From Candidatus Eisenbacteria bacterium (GTDB lineage Bacteria; Eisenbacteria; RBG-16-71-46; SZUA-252): 50,483 nucleotides of DNA. The DNA lies in assembly GCA_005893275.1 (NCBI GenBank), contig VBOW01000026.1:1-50483 (forward strand), given 5' to 3'. The notes below the pieces were generated by a model. That model was not told the origin of the DNA. It was given only the letters and a program-made list of their open reading frames with translations, and ran no database searches. Positions 27,412-36,440 of the stretch are shown here, piece by piece. Each line of letters opens with the position of its first letter. The first letter of the stretch is position 1. A program made the position numbers and the translations under genes.

Positions 27412-29151
27412 CTAGGCGGGGCGCGCGGCCGCGGCGCCCCGCGCCACAGCCTCAAGCAGGGTCTCCTCGTCGCGGACGGGGGAGGGCCCGAGAAGCCCAG
27501 CAAGGCGGAGCACACGCTCGAGCCGTATGAAATCGGGCCCGGGAATTCGCGCGCGGGCGAGCAGGCGATCATCCCGCAGCAGGAGAGCCGTCGGGCCCTG
27601 GACGTTCGCCGACCCCGATCCATCTTCCCCGCGAAGGAGCACGACGACGCGGCTCGCGACCGCGGCGACGAAGCCGAGATCATGGCTCGCGAGGAGGACA
27701 GTCCGCCCGCGCTCGCGGAGGCCGTCGATGACCTGGGCCAGCGCGCGCCTTCCTTCCGGGTCGAGCCCCGCGGTTGGCTCGTCGAGGAGCAAAATCTGAG
27801 GAGGCTCGACGATCACGCCGGCCAGCGCCGCGCGGCGCTTCTCTCCCTCGCTCAGCGAAACCGGGAATCGGTCCGCGAACCTCTCGGGATCCAGCCCGAC
27901 CTCGACCATCGCCCTCCGCGCGCTTCTCGCGCGTTCCTCCGCCGGGATCCCCTCGACCCAGAGCAGCGCGGCCACGTCCTCGAGGACCGTCCGTCCGAAG
28001 AGCTGCCGCTCGGGGTACTCGAGCGCGAGCGCGACCGGCCGCACGCGCGGGATCGCCGGCCTCTCGCGGTGGATCGTGCCCTCCGTCGGATCGACGATGC
28101 CGGCAGCAAGCTTGAGCACGGTGGTCTTGCCGGTTCCGCTCCGGCCGATGAGCGCGACGACCTCGCCGCGCCCGACTTCGAGATCCAGCCCCGACACGAC
28201 GGGTGCGCCGCGCCTCCCGCCGGGCGACCACGCCACGCCGCGCATCGTGAGCGCGGCCGGGCCACGGGGGGCGGGGATCGGGTCCGGCTCCGGCAGGGGC
28301 CCCGCCGATGCGGCGTGGGTCTCGCCGGCCCTTCCGGCGTCGCCCAACACGCGCTCCACCTGCTCCGCGTCCGCGGACAAGGGCCCCGACCAGCGCCCTT
28401 CGATCGCGAGGAGCGCCGAGACCCGGAGCGCGAGCGGGAAAGGAACGCCGGTGCTCTCGATCACGGCGCGCGGCGTGAGCTGGGAGGCGGGTTTGAGCGC
28501 GCGCGCCTCGAGGACGTAGAGGGTCTCTCCGGGAAAGGGCGGGTCGGCCTCCTGGTGGGTACGGATGACCGCGCGACCGCACGCGATCGCCTCACCGACG
28601 ATCCTCCCTTCCAGCTCGCGTCGCGAGCCCGGGTCCAGGTGCGCGAGGGACTGATCGAGCAGCAGGCAGCGCGGCGCCGCGGCGAGCGCCGCGGCGAGGA
28701 GGGTTCGGGCCTTCTCCCCGGCGCTCAAGCTCTGGGGCGGGCGCCCCGCAAGGGACGACAGGCCGAAGTCCCGGAGCGCCGAGGCGGTCCGATCTCGAAC
28801 GTCGCGCGGGGTGATCCCGAGCGATTCGAGGCCGAACGCGATCTCGGCCTCGACGGTGTCCGAAAGGAATTGAGGATCGGGCTCTTCGAAGATCGCCGCG
28901 ACGTCGGGCCAGAGCGAGCGACCTTCCGGACCGACGCGCACCTCCTCCCCGCCGAGGAGAAACCGGCCCGTGGTCGGCGGAGCGAGCCCCGCGAGAATCC
29001 GGATGAGGGCGGTCTTGCCGGAGCCGTTTTTTCCGAGGAGCAGGTGGCTCGACCCGGGAGGAGCCGCGAGGTCCACCGGTCCCACGAGGAATGCGGCGCC
29101 GCCGCCGGGAGGAGGGGGCGCCGCGTATGCGACGCCTTCCAGCCGGATCAC
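27412..29151 (-). CDS. Fused double ATPase of an ECF-type ABC transporter
   Basis: A 579-residue protein with two ABC ATPase domains, like EcfA1 and EcfA2 fused. First half: Walker A GKNGSGKT (40-47), PDPQFLSDTVEAEIAFG, signature LSAGE (142-146), LLLDQSLAHLD and switch His199. Second half: Walker A GRSGTGKT (336-343), YPERQLFGRTVLEDVA, signature LSEGE (433-437), LLLDEPTAGLD and a later SHD. The catalytic Glu of the first Walker B is replaced by Gln167 while the second is intact (Glu458), suggesting one working ATP site. No EcfT or S-component gene is in the window. It lies 49 bases downstream of larC, so nickel or another cofactor-related substrate is a reasonable guess. GTG start at 29151. 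Confidence 0.88.
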   Translation of the reverse strand: MIRLEGVAYAAPPPPGGGAAFLVGPVDLAAPPGSSHLLLGKNGSGKTALIRILAGLAPPTTGRFLLGGEEVRVGPEGRSLWPDVAAIFEEPDPQFLSDTVEAEIAFGLESLGITPRDVRDRTASALRDFGLSSLAGRPPQSLSAGEKARTLLAAALAAAPRCLLLDQSLAHLDPGSRRELEGRIVGEAIACGRAVIRTHQEADPPFPGETLYVLEARALKPASQLTPRAVIESTGVPFPLALRVSALLAIEGRWSGPLSADAEQVERVLGDAGRAGETHAASAGPLPEPDPIPAPRGPAALTMRGVAWSPGGRRGAPVVSGLDLEVGRGEVVALIGRSGTGKTTVLKLAAGIVDPTEGTIHRERPAIPRVRPVALALEYPERQLFGRTVLEDVAALLWVEGIPAEERARSARRAMVEVGLDPERFADRFPVSLSEGEKRRAALAGVIVEPPQILLLDEPTAGLDPEGRRALAQVIDGLRERGRTVLLASHDLGFVAAVASRVVVLLRGEDGSGSANVQGPTALLLRDDRLLARARIPGPDFIRLERVLRLAGLLGPSPVRDEETLLEAVARGAAAARPA

Positions 29152-29200
29152 GGACCGGCTCCGGCGCCTTCGACGTCCCGACTCCGGCTCCTGCGCCGGA

Positions 29201-30382
29201 TCACATCGTGGTCCGCGCGCTCTCGTGGAGGAAGGAGCGGACCTCGTCCATGACTTCGACCAGGGGACGCCCCGCCGCCTGCGCGAGACGCTTCAGGTCC
29301 TCGTATTCCGGAACTCGCCGTTCCTCGCCCGAAGGGAGGACGGCCGTCTTCACGCGGATTCGCCCCAGCGGCGTCTCGACCTCCGCGATCGTGCGCGTGA
29401 GCTCCACCCGCCCTTCGTGACGCACGCGCACGCCGATCGTCGTTGATTCCGCGAAGAGCCGCTCGATCACGGCATGGGCGGACGAGGGCTCGCAGATCGC
29501 CGTGACGAGGACGCCCGGGCGCCCCTTCTTCATCTGCACCGGGGTGAGAAAGACCTCTCGCGCCCCGCTCTGGAAAAGACTCTCCGTGAGGTGGCCGTAG
29601 AGCTGCGGGTTCATGTCGTCGATCGTCGTCTCCAGCACCTCGACCGCCCCCTCCGCCTCCGGCGTCAGCGGATCGCCGAGCAGGGCCCGCACGATGTTCG
29701 GGCGTTCGGCGAGATCGCGCGAGCCCGCGGCGATGCCCGTTCGACGCGGCCGGATCCCGACGGGCTCGCCGATCGTCTCGCAGAGGGTCCGGAGGAGCGC
29801 CGCGCCGGTGGGCGTGGTCAGCTCGGCTTCGATCTCGGTCATCCGGACGGCCACGCCCTCGAGAAGGCGCATCGTCGCCGGCGCGGGGACCGGGAGCGTT
29901 CCGTGGGCCGCCTGGACGAAGCCCCTCCCTTGGGGAATCACCGAGGCGTGGCATCGATCGACCCGGAGGATTTCGAGCGCCCATGCGGTGCCCACGATGT
30001 CGACGATGGCATCAAGCGCGCCCACCTCGTGGAAATGGACCTTTTCCAGGGTTGTCGCGTGCACTTCGGCTTCGCAGCGCCCCAGGAGCTCGAAGGCGCC
30101 CAGCGCCCGGCGAAGCACGCGCGGCGGCAGAGCGCCCCCTTCCAGCATGCGGCGGATTTCCGTGAAGTGCCGGTGGGACCGGCTTTCCTCGACCTCCACG
30201 TGGAGCTGAAGGGCGTCGAACCCGTGACGCTTCACGGTGGTCGAGCGGAGCTCGATTCCTTCGAGAGGGAGCGAGCGCAGCTTGCGCTCGATCTCGGGAA
30301 GCGGCGCGCCGAGCGCCACCAACGAGCCCAGGATCATGTCCCCGCTCGCGCCGCCGACGCAGTCGAAGTAGACGATGCTCAC
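29201..30382 (-). CDS. larC: Nickel-pincer cofactor nickel insertase LarC
   Basis: Inserts nickel, in a CTP-dependent reaction, into pyridinium-3,5-bisthiocarboxylic acid mononucleotide to complete the nickel-pincer cofactor of lactate racemase and related enzymes. The 393-residue protein starts MSIVYFDCVGGASGDMILGSL and contains KVHFHEVGALDAIVDIVG, PQGRGFV, HGTLPVPAPAT, ELTTPTGAALLRTL and ETTIDDMNPQLYGHL, all typical of LarC. It is one continuous frame, unlike Lactobacillus plantarum, where larC1 and larC2 are joined by frameshifting. GTG at 30382 overlaps the larB stop as GTGA. larA and larE are not in the window. Confidence 0.95.
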   Translation of the reverse strand: MSIVYFDCVGGASGDMILGSLVALGAPLPEIERKLRSLPLEGIELRSTTVKRHGFDALQLHVEVEESRSHRHFTEIRRMLEGGALPPRVLRRALGAFELLGRCEAEVHATTLEKVHFHEVGALDAIVDIVGTAWALEILRVDRCHASVIPQGRGFVQAAHGTLPVPAPATMRLLEGVAVRMTEIEAELTTPTGAALLRTLCETIGEPVGIRPRRTGIAAGSRDLAERPNIVRALLGDPLTPEAEGAVEVLETTIDDMNPQLYGHLTESLFQSGAREVFLTPVQMKKGRPGVLVTAICEPSSAHAVIERLFAESTTIGVRVRHEGRVELTRTIAEVETPLGRIRVKTAVLPSGEERRVPEYEDLKRLAQAAGRPLVEVMDEVRSFLHESARTTM

Positions 30383-31164
30383 GCCGATCTCCCCGCGCGG
30401 GACCTGAGCGCGATCACGCCGGCGGCGTAGCCCGCTCCGAACCCGTTGTCGATGTTCACGACCGTGACCCCGGCGGCGCAGGAGCTGAGCATCGCGAGGA
30501 GCGCCGCCAGACCCCCGAACGAGGCCCCGTAGCCGGCGCTCGTGGGCACGGCGATCACCGGTCGGTCGGTGATGCCGCCGACCACGCTTGCGAGCGCGCC
30601 CTCCATGCCGGCCACGACTACCACCGCGGAGGCCCGCCTGAGCGCCGGGACGTGCTTCAAGAGGCGGTGGATCCCGGCCACCCCCGCATCGTACACCCGG
30701 CCCACCGGCAGGCCCATGAATTCAAGGGTGACCGCGGCTTCCTCGGCGACCGGCAGGTCGGATGTCCCCGCGCTCACGACGAGCACACGAGCTGCGCGCC
30801 GCCGGGCCCCGCGACGACGACGCCCCGGGTTCTGAACGACCACCGTCCGTGCCGCTTCGTTCCAGGTCGCGGCGCGGCCGAACTCGCCGACCATCGCCCG
30901 GGCCTGCTCCGCGCTCGCGCGTGTCGCGAGCAGCCGGCCGCTCTTCGCAAAGATCGCGCGCGCGATCGCGAGGCACTGCGCCCTGGTCTTGCCCTGGCAG
31001 AGGATGACTTCGGGAAGCGCCTGGCGGATTCCTCGGTGGTGATCCACGGTTCCCGCGCCGATCGATTCGAACGGAAGGTGGGCGATCGCTTCGAGCGCCT
31101 GGCGCGTGGTGACGCGTCCCCGGCGTACGTCGAGGAGAAGCTTACGGAGCCGCGCAGGATCCAT
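30379..31164 (-). CDS. larB: Nickel-pincer cofactor biosynthesis protein LarB
   Basis: First enzyme of nickel-pincer cofactor synthesis: carboxylates the pyridinium ring of nicotinic acid adenine dinucleotide and cleaves the phosphoanhydride. The 261-residue protein has the LarB N-terminal domain (HRGIRQALPEVILCQGKT) and a PurE-like C-terminal domain (VLVVSAGTSDLPVAEEAA, DAGVAGIHRLL, VVVVAGMEGALASVVGG, PVIAVPTSAGYG, VVNIDNGFGAGYAA). The ATG at 31164 lies 23 bases inside the end of dusB; its stop overlaps larC. Confidence 0.95.
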   Translation of the reverse strand: MDPARLRKLLLDVRRGRVTTRQALEAIAHLPFESIGAGTVDHHRGIRQALPEVILCQGKTRAQCLAIARAIFAKSGRLLATRASAEQARAMVGEFGRAATWNEAARTVVVQNPGRRRRGARRRAARVLVVSAGTSDLPVAEEAAVTLEFMGLPVGRVYDAGVAGIHRLLKHVPALRRASAVVVVAGMEGALASVVGGITDRPVIAVPTSAGYGASFGGLAALLAMLSSCAAGVTVVNIDNGFGAGYAAGVIALRSRAGRSA

Positions 31165-32200
31165 GCGCGTCTGCGTCCCCGCCGCTCCACTCCGCCGTGC
31201 CCGAAGGCCCGGGCTCGGGGGCGCTTGCCTCGGGGGCGCTCTCGAGCTTCTCCAGATACCGGGTGAGCAGCGTCTCCACCTCGGCCGGGGTCGTGCTGTG
31301 GTTTACCTCCCGGCAGATCGAGGAGTTGTCGTAGAGCCCACGCACATACCATGCGACGTGCTTTCGCATGAGGACGGCGGCGTAATCCCCCTTCTTCGAA
31401 GCGAGGTCGTGGAGGTGGGCGATCGCGGTCAGGATCCGTTCGCGCGGGGTGGCGTCCGGACCGGGATCTCCACCGTTCAGAAGCCTCTGGGCGCGCGCGA
31501 AGAGCCACGGATTCCCGAATGAGCCCCGTCCGACCATGACCCCGTCGCATCCGGTGTCCCGAATCATGCGGAGCGCGTCCTCGGGAGTCTTCACGTCGCC
31601 GTTTCCGATCACGGGGAGGGTCGTGTTCCGCTTCACCTCCGCGATGACCTCCCAGTGCGCCTGGCCGGTGAATTTTTCGGAGCGGGCGCGCGCGTGCACG
31701 GTGACCCACTTCACCCCGGAGCGCTCGAGCGCCTTCGCGACATCCGGGGCGTTGGTCGAATTCCGGTCCCAGCCGATTCGGATTTTCGCGGTGACGGGAA
31801 GCGAGACGGCGTTTACGACCGCGGTCGTGACGCGCTCCAAACGGTCCAAGTCCGTGAGCATCGCGGCGCCGGCATCTCGGGCGATGACCTTGCGGACGGG
31901 ACAGCCGTAGTTGAGGTCGAGCGTGTCGAAGCCCAGCCCTTCGCACATCCGGGCGGCCTCGGCCATCACCTGGGGATCCGCTCCGCAGAGCTGGGCGCCG
32001 ATCGGGCGCTCCTCGGGGCGGTATTCGAGCAGCTCGAAGGTCTTGGGATTCCGCCGGACGAGACCGTCCGACGAGGTCATCTCGCAGAAGACCATGGCGG
32101 CGCCGTGCCGGCGCGCGATTTGCCGGAACGGCGAGTCGGTTACCCCGCAGAGCGGCGAGAGGAGAACGTGGCCCGGGACCTGGACCGATCCGGCACGCAT
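31142..32200 (-). CDS. dusB: tRNA-dihydrouridine synthase
   Basis: FMN enzyme that reduces uridines in tRNA. The 352-residue protein has the Dus start LLSPLCGVTDSPFRQIARR, FCEMTSS, QLCGADPQVM, the catalytic Cys100 in LDLNYGCPVRKV, GAAMLTD, VTAKIRIGWD, VTVHARARSEKFTG, IGNGDVKTPEDA and GVMVGRGSFGNPWLF. These fit the DusB/NifR3 group. I used the ATG at 32200, six bases after the protease stop; the longer frame overlaps ctpA. The last 30 residues are an extra Pro/Glu/Ala-rich tail that overlaps larB. Confidence 0.94.
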   Translation of the reverse strand: MRAGSVQVPGHVLLSPLCGVTDSPFRQIARRHGAAMVFCEMTSSDGLVRRNPKTFELLEYRPEERPIGAQLCGADPQVMAEAARMCEGLGFDTLDLNYGCPVRKVIARDAGAAMLTDLDRLERVTTAVVNAVSLPVTAKIRIGWDRNSTNAPDVAKALERSGVKWVTVHARARSEKFTGQAHWEVIAEVKRNTTLPVIGNGDVKTPEDALRMIRDTGCDGVMVGRGSFGNPWLFARAQRLLNGGDPGPDATPRERILTAIAHLHDLASKKGDYAAVLMRKHVAWYVRGLYDNSSICREVNHSTTPAEVETLLTRYLEKLESAPEASAPEPGPSGTAEWSGGDADAHGSCAAP

Positions 32201-32205
32201 CGCTC

Positions 32206-33852
32206 CTAGCGAACCGACTTGGAATTCAAGGGAGAGGTCTGCGTCGTCATCTTGCCCTTGTTCAGCTCCGACGCGAGCGCCAGGAGCTTGGGCAGGGTCG
32301 GCGCCTTGTCGAAGAGCGCCGCGGCCGCCTTGACCTGCTCGTCGTCTTCGAGCGCGATGCGGTAGGCCTCTTCCTCGCCGCCGAAGCGCCGGCCCAGCTC
32401 GCGCCGGATGCCGCCGTCGACCCACCGCTTGGCCGCGGCGAGCGAGTCCGGACTGGCCTCCACCTTCTCGTCCTTCATGATCTGCAGGAACTCGTCACGG
32501 ATCCCGGAATTGAGCGCGTAGTCGGCCGGGGGTTCCTTGTGTCTCGCGGCGTACCGGACCGCGTACTTGAAGAAGACCTGCTTCGCCTCCAAGTCCTCGA
32601 TCACGCGCGGGAGCTTCACGTCGACCAGCTCGACGTCGGGGTTGATGCCGCCGCCCCCGTACACGACGCGTCCCATTTCGGTGCGGTACTCGGGCTTGGC
32701 CTTCTTCGCGTCGGTCGCGTCGGTCTTGTCGGTCTTGTCGCCGTCGTCGGTGTCCTCGTCGTCCGCCAGCGCCCCATCCTTGAGCTGCTCGTCCTTCTGG
32801 ATGCAGCGGCCGCTCGGGGTGTAGTACTTCGCCGTGGTGAGCTTGAGCTTCGGCCCCTTGACGCTCCGCGTGAGAGGGATCACGGTCTGAACCAGACCCT
32901 TGCCGAACGTGGTCCTTCCGACGACGAGGCCCAGATCCAAGTCTTGCAGCGCGCCCGAGACGATCTCGGAAGCGGAGGCCGTCCATTGATTCACGAGGAT
33001 CACAATCGGGTACTGATTATGCGTCTGATCGGCGGTCGAGACGAAGTCGCGGTTTTGGGATGAGTCGCGCCCGCGCGTGTAGACGATCTTCTTCCCGCGC
33101 GGCGTGAACTCCTCGGCCACCTCCACGGCCTGGGACAGGAGGCCGCCGGGGTTGTAGCGCAGGTCGATGATCACACCCCGCGGGTGCAGCTTCTCGAGCT
33201 TGTCGAAGGCGGCGTCCATCTCCTGCCGGCTCCGCTCCGAGAAGTTCGAGAGCCGGACGTAGCCGACCCCGTTCGAGAGCATGCCCGAGTAGGGAACGCT
33301 CTTGATCTGGATGATGTCGCGCACGATGTCGAAGTCGAGCGCCTTGTCTCGGCCTTCGCGGAGGATGGTCAGCTTGACATGCGTTCCCTTTTCGCCGCGC
33401 ATTTTCTTCATCGCATCGTCGAGCGAAAGGCCCTCGGTGGACACATCATCGATCTTCGAAATGCGGTCGCCGCCCAGGATGCCCGCCTTCCACGCCGGCG
33501 TCCCTTCGATCGGAGCGATCACGGTCACCCAGCGGTCGCGCATGCCGATTGAGATACCGATTCCGCCAAAGGCGCCGTGGGTGGTGGTCTCGAGGCGCTC
33601 GGCCTCCTCCTTGTCGAGGTACTGCGAATAGGGATCCAGCGTTCGGAGCATCCCCCGGATCGCAGCGTCCATCAGCTTGTCGCTGCTCACGGGTTCGACG
33701 TAATTGTCCCGGACCTTCGTCAGAACCTGGATGAAGCGCTCGATATTCGAATAGGTGTTGTCGTTCGATTCCTGGACTCGAGCGACCGCCCACGTGCCCG
33801 CGATCAGAGCGACGACGAGGACGCATACCGCGATGATTTGCCTTCGATTCAT
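32206..33852 (-). CDS. C-terminal processing peptidase, S41 family
   Basis: A 548-residue periplasm-facing serine protease with a signal anchor (IIAVCVLVVALIAGTWAVA, about 6-24). It has a PDZ domain (about 95-180: GGIGISIG, GTPAWKAGILGGDRI) and the S41 catalytic core, with Ser295 in TASASEIVSG and Lys318 in TFGKGLVQ. Such proteases trim or degrade envelope proteins and act on cell-wall enzymes. An acidic, Asp/Thr/Lys-rich insert (about 353-386, ADDEDTDDGDKTDKTDATDA) interrupts the region after the core, encoded by short GTC-rich repeats. The C-terminal 100 residues are helical and charged. ATG at 33852, seven bases after tmk. Confidence 0.94.
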   Translation of the reverse strand: MNRRQIIAVCVLVVALIAGTWAVARVQESNDNTYSNIERFIQVLTKVRDNYVEPVSSDKLMDAAIRGMLRTLDPYSQYLDKEEAERLETTTHGAFGGIGISIGMRDRWVTVIAPIEGTPAWKAGILGGDRISKIDDVSTEGLSLDDAMKKMRGEKGTHVKLTILREGRDKALDFDIVRDIIQIKSVPYSGMLSNGVGYVRLSNFSERSRQEMDAAFDKLEKLHPRGVIIDLRYNPGGLLSQAVEVAEEFTPRGKKIVYTRGRDSSQNRDFVSTADQTHNQYPIVILVNQWTASASEIVSGALQDLDLGLVVGRTTFGKGLVQTVIPLTRSVKGPKLKLTTAKYYTPSGRCIQKDEQLKDGALADDEDTDDGDKTDKTDATDAKKAKPEYRTEMGRVVYGGGGINPDVELVDVKLPRVIEDLEAKQVFFKYAVRYAARHKEPPADYALNSGIRDEFLQIMKDEKVEASPDSLAAAKRWVDGGIRRELGRRFGGEEEAYRIALEDDEQVKAAAALFDKAPTLPKLLALASELNKGKMTTQTSPLNSKSVR

Positions 33853-33859
33853 GGACGGT

Positions 33860-34510
33860 TCACCTCTGTACGTTGGGAGTCCGGCCGCTCAAGATCCGGT
33901 GCACATCCTCCTCGATTTGACGCGCGAGAGTCTCTTCCGGAGACGTACCCCGCAGTACCACAATCCGTTCCGGCTCACGCCGCGCGATCTCCAAATAACG
34001 CGCGCGGACGGCTTCGAAGAACGCCCGGCTTTCCGATTCGATCCGGTCCGGCGGCACGCCCGTACGCTGCTTCGCCCTCGCGAGCCCGACCTCGATCGGG
34101 ACGTCGATCAAGTAGGTCCGGGCCGGCTTGAGCCCGCCCGTCGCCCACTCGTTGAGCGATGTCAAGAAGGCTTCCGGAATCGTCCGACCGCCCCCCTGGT
34201 AAGCCAGCGTCGCATCGGTGAACCGATCGCAGACAACGACTTCGCCGCGGCCGAGGGCGGGCCGAATGGTCCGCGCCACGTGCTGGGCCCTCGCCGCCAG
34301 GAACAGGAGCAGCTCCGCACCGGGGGCGAGAGGCTCCTCCCCTGCCCGCAAGATCAGGTCACGGACCCGTTCCGCAAGAGGGGAGCCGCCGGGCTCACGG
34401 GTTAAGCATACAGGAATTCCCGCTTCGACGAGCGAATCGCGTAGCCGGGAAGCCTGGGTGGTCTTGCCGGACCCCTCGATCCCCTCCAGGGTGATCAAGA
34501 GCCCCGTCAC
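33860..34510 (-). CDS. tmk: Thymidylate kinase
   Basis: Phosphorylates dTMP to dTDP. The 216-residue protein has the P-loop LEGIEGSGKTT, LTREPGGSPLAERVRDLIL, the DRF variant of the DR(Y/H) motif in VVCDRFTDATLAYQGGGR, and TYLIDVPIEVGLARAKQR. The LID region TGVPPDRIESESRAFFEAVRARYLE is of the usual type. GTG at 34510 starts directly at the first strand. It sits between the inositol-phosphate synthase (16 bases upstream) and ctpA, probably in one transcript. Confidence 0.96.
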   Translation of the reverse strand: MTGLLITLEGIEGSGKTTQASRLRDSLVEAGIPVCLTREPGGSPLAERVRDLILRAGEEPLAPGAELLLFLAARAQHVARTIRPALGRGEVVVCDRFTDATLAYQGGGRTIPEAFLTSLNEWATGGLKPARTYLIDVPIEVGLARAKQRTGVPPDRIESESRAFFEAVRARYLEIARREPERIVVLRGTSPEETLARQIEEDVHRILSGRTPNVQR

Positions 34511-34526
34511 GGTGTCGCCGCCCGGA

Positions 34527-35699
34527 TTAGACGCTCTTTCGAGCGGCGCGCTTGAGACCGCTTCGAGGCGCCGCCACCTGCCGCCGCCGCTCCGCTACCG
34601 CGGCCTTGGGGGCCGGCCTTCTCTTCTGGCCGTACTTCTCGATGAACTCCTCGACCATGCGGCGGGCCTGATCGTCGGGGTACTGGACCGGCGGGGACTT
34701 CTTGAAATACGCAGAGGGCCCGATGAGCGCCCCCGAAAGCCCGTTGTCGAGCGCGAGCTTCGCGCATCGGACCGCGTCGATGATGACGCCGGCCGAGTTC
34801 GGCGAATCCCAGACCTCGAGCTTCAGCTCGACGTTGAGCGGAACATCGCCGAATGTGCGCCCCTCGAGCCGGATATAGGCCCACTTGCGGTCGTCCAGCC
34901 ATTCGACGTAATCGCTCGGCCCGATGTGTACGTTCTTCTCTCCCAGATCGTAGTCGAGCATCGACGTGACCGCGTTCGTCTTCGAGATCTTCTTCGATTC
35001 GAGGCGCGAGCGTTCGAGCATGTTCAAGAAATCGGTGTTCCCGCCGACGTTGAGCTGGCTCGTGCGCTCGAGGCGAACGCCGCGCTCCCGGAACAGACGC
35101 GCGAGCACGCGGTGCACGATCGTCGCCCCGACCTGCGACTTGATGTCGTCGCCGATCACGGGGAGTTTCTTCTGCTCGAATCTCCGCTGCCAGTACTTTT
35201 CCCGCGCGATGAAGACCGGTATGGCGTTCACGAAACCACAGCCCGCGTCCAGGACCTGCTCGACGTACCACTTCGTGGCCTCTTCGCTGCCCACCGGAAG
35301 GTAGTTGATGACGACGTCGGTTTTCGTATCGCGCAGGAGGCGGACGATGTCCGCGGTCGATCCGGGCGCCTTGTGGATGATCTTGGAGAGGTATTGCCCG
35401 AGCCCGTCGTGCGTCATGCCGCGCGCCACGGGCACGCCGAGTCGCGGCACGTCGGAGAATTTGTACGTGTTGTTGGGCCAGGTGAAGACGGCCTCGGAAA
35501 GGTCCTTCCCGACTTTGTTCCGATCGATGTCGATCGCGGCGCTGAACTCGATGTCGCGAACGTGATAGCCGCCCAGGTTCACGTGCATGAGCCCCGGAAT
35601 GAAGTCGCTGTCCCGGGCGTTCCGGTAGTAATGGACGCCCTGGACGAACGATGATGCGCAGTTTCCGACGCCGATGATGCCGACGCGAATCTTCCCCAT
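34527..35699 (-). CDS. ino1: myo-Inositol-1-phosphate synthase
   Basis: Converts glucose-6-phosphate to L-myo-inositol-1-phosphate using bound NAD. The 390-residue protein begins [21 protein letters not shown] and has the family blocks [74 protein letters not shown] and [13 protein letters not shown]. These resemble the compact actinobacterial and archaeal type rather than the 500-residue eukaryotic type. The last 35 residues are Lys/Arg/Ala-rich. ATG at 35699 has a strong GGAGGAAGGA site upstream. It lies 87 bases after a CDP-alcohol phosphatidyltransferase, suggesting that inositol phosphate is used for phospholipid. Confidence 0.95.
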   Translation of the reverse strand: MGKIRVGIIGVGNCASSFVQGVHYYRNARDSDFIPGLMHVNLGGYHVRDIEFSAAIDIDRNKVGKDLSEAVFTWPNNTYKFSDVPRLGVPVARGMTHDGLGQYLSKIIHKAPGSTADIVRLLRDTKTDVVINYLPVGSEEATKWYVEQVLDAGCGFVNAIPVFIAREKYWQRRFEQKKLPVIGDDIKSQVGATIVHRVLARLFRERGVRLERTSQLNVGGNTDFLNMLERSRLESKKISKTNAVTSMLDYDLGEKNVHIGPSDYVEWLDDRKWAYIRLEGRTFGDVPLNVELKLEVWDSPNSAGVIIDAVRCAKLALDNGLSGALIGPSAYFKKSPPVQYPDDQARRMVEEFIEKYGQKRRPAPKAAVAERRRQVAAPRSGLKRAARKSV

Positions 35700-35786
35700 T
35701 GGAATCCTTCCTCCGTCTACGGATGAGCTCGAAAATGGCGGTCGCAGGCGCGGGTCCCGGCACCCCGATGGGGGCGCGCCCGGGCG

Positions 35787-36440
35787 TTACGCGGAGTTCG
35801 CTTGAGTCAGCTTCCGCACATGATACACACGCTGAAGGACCGTGACGAGAGTCAAAATGAAGATCACTCCCAGCACCCCGGGCATGAAGCGATGCCCCAG
35901 GAGCGCTCCCGCGCCCAGTGTCAGCGCACGCTCGGGACGTTCCATGATGCCCACCCGGCACTCCAGCCCGAGCCCCTCCGCGCGCGCCCGGGTGTAGGAG
36001 ACGAGGAACGAGAGAATCAGGGTCGCGAGCGCCAGAATGCCCAGGGTCGCGCCGTCCGCGTCCCCCCACTGGGCGCTCCCCTCGAACATGCCGCGCATCC
36101 ACAGGGTCGAGCTCTGGCTCCGGGTGAAATAAAAATACGCGAGGCCGACGTAGAGCGCGCCCTCGCTCAGCCGGTCGAGCGTGGAATCGAGGAAGGCTCC
36201 GAACGCGTTCACGATTCCGCGCTCGCGGGCCACGTCGCCGTCGAGGATGTCGCAGAGCCCGGCCAGCGGAAGAAGCAGCCCCGCCGCGAGGAAGGAGCCC
36301 CGGCCCAGGAAGAGCGCGGCGAGGAGCGACAGACAGACCCCCGCGAGGGTCAAATGGTCGGGCTTGACGCCCCGCGCGGCGAGATAGCGGGCCATGGGCC
36401 GGAACATTCCCCGCGCCTGCTCTTTCCAGTTCCGGTTCAC
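35787..36440 (-). CDS. CDP-alcohol phosphatidyltransferase (probable phosphatidylinositol-phosphate synthase)
   Basis: A 217-residue integral membrane enzyme that transfers a phosphatidyl group from CDP-diacylglycerol to an alcohol. The complete CDP-AP motif D-x2-DG-x2-AR-x8-G-x3-D-x3-D is present in CDILDGDVARER and FGAFLDSTLDR. About six hydrophobic segments follow, and the basic N-terminal block RPMARYLAARGVKPDHLTLAG is typical. The neighbouring inositol-phosphate synthase points to inositol phosphate as acceptor, but PgsA-like activity cannot be excluded. I used GTG at 36440, which overlaps the rsmI stop as GTGA; the longer open frame covers the rsmI 3' end. Confidence 0.85.
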   Translation of the reverse strand: MNRNWKEQARGMFRPMARYLAARGVKPDHLTLAGVCLSLLAALFLGRGSFLAAGLLLPLAGLCDILDGDVARERGIVNAFGAFLDSTLDRLSEGALYVGLAYFYFTRSQSSTLWMRGMFEGSAQWGDADGATLGILALATLILSFLVSYTRARAEGLGLECRVGIMERPERALTLGAGALLGHRFMPGVLGVIFILTLVTVLQRVYHVRKLTQANSA

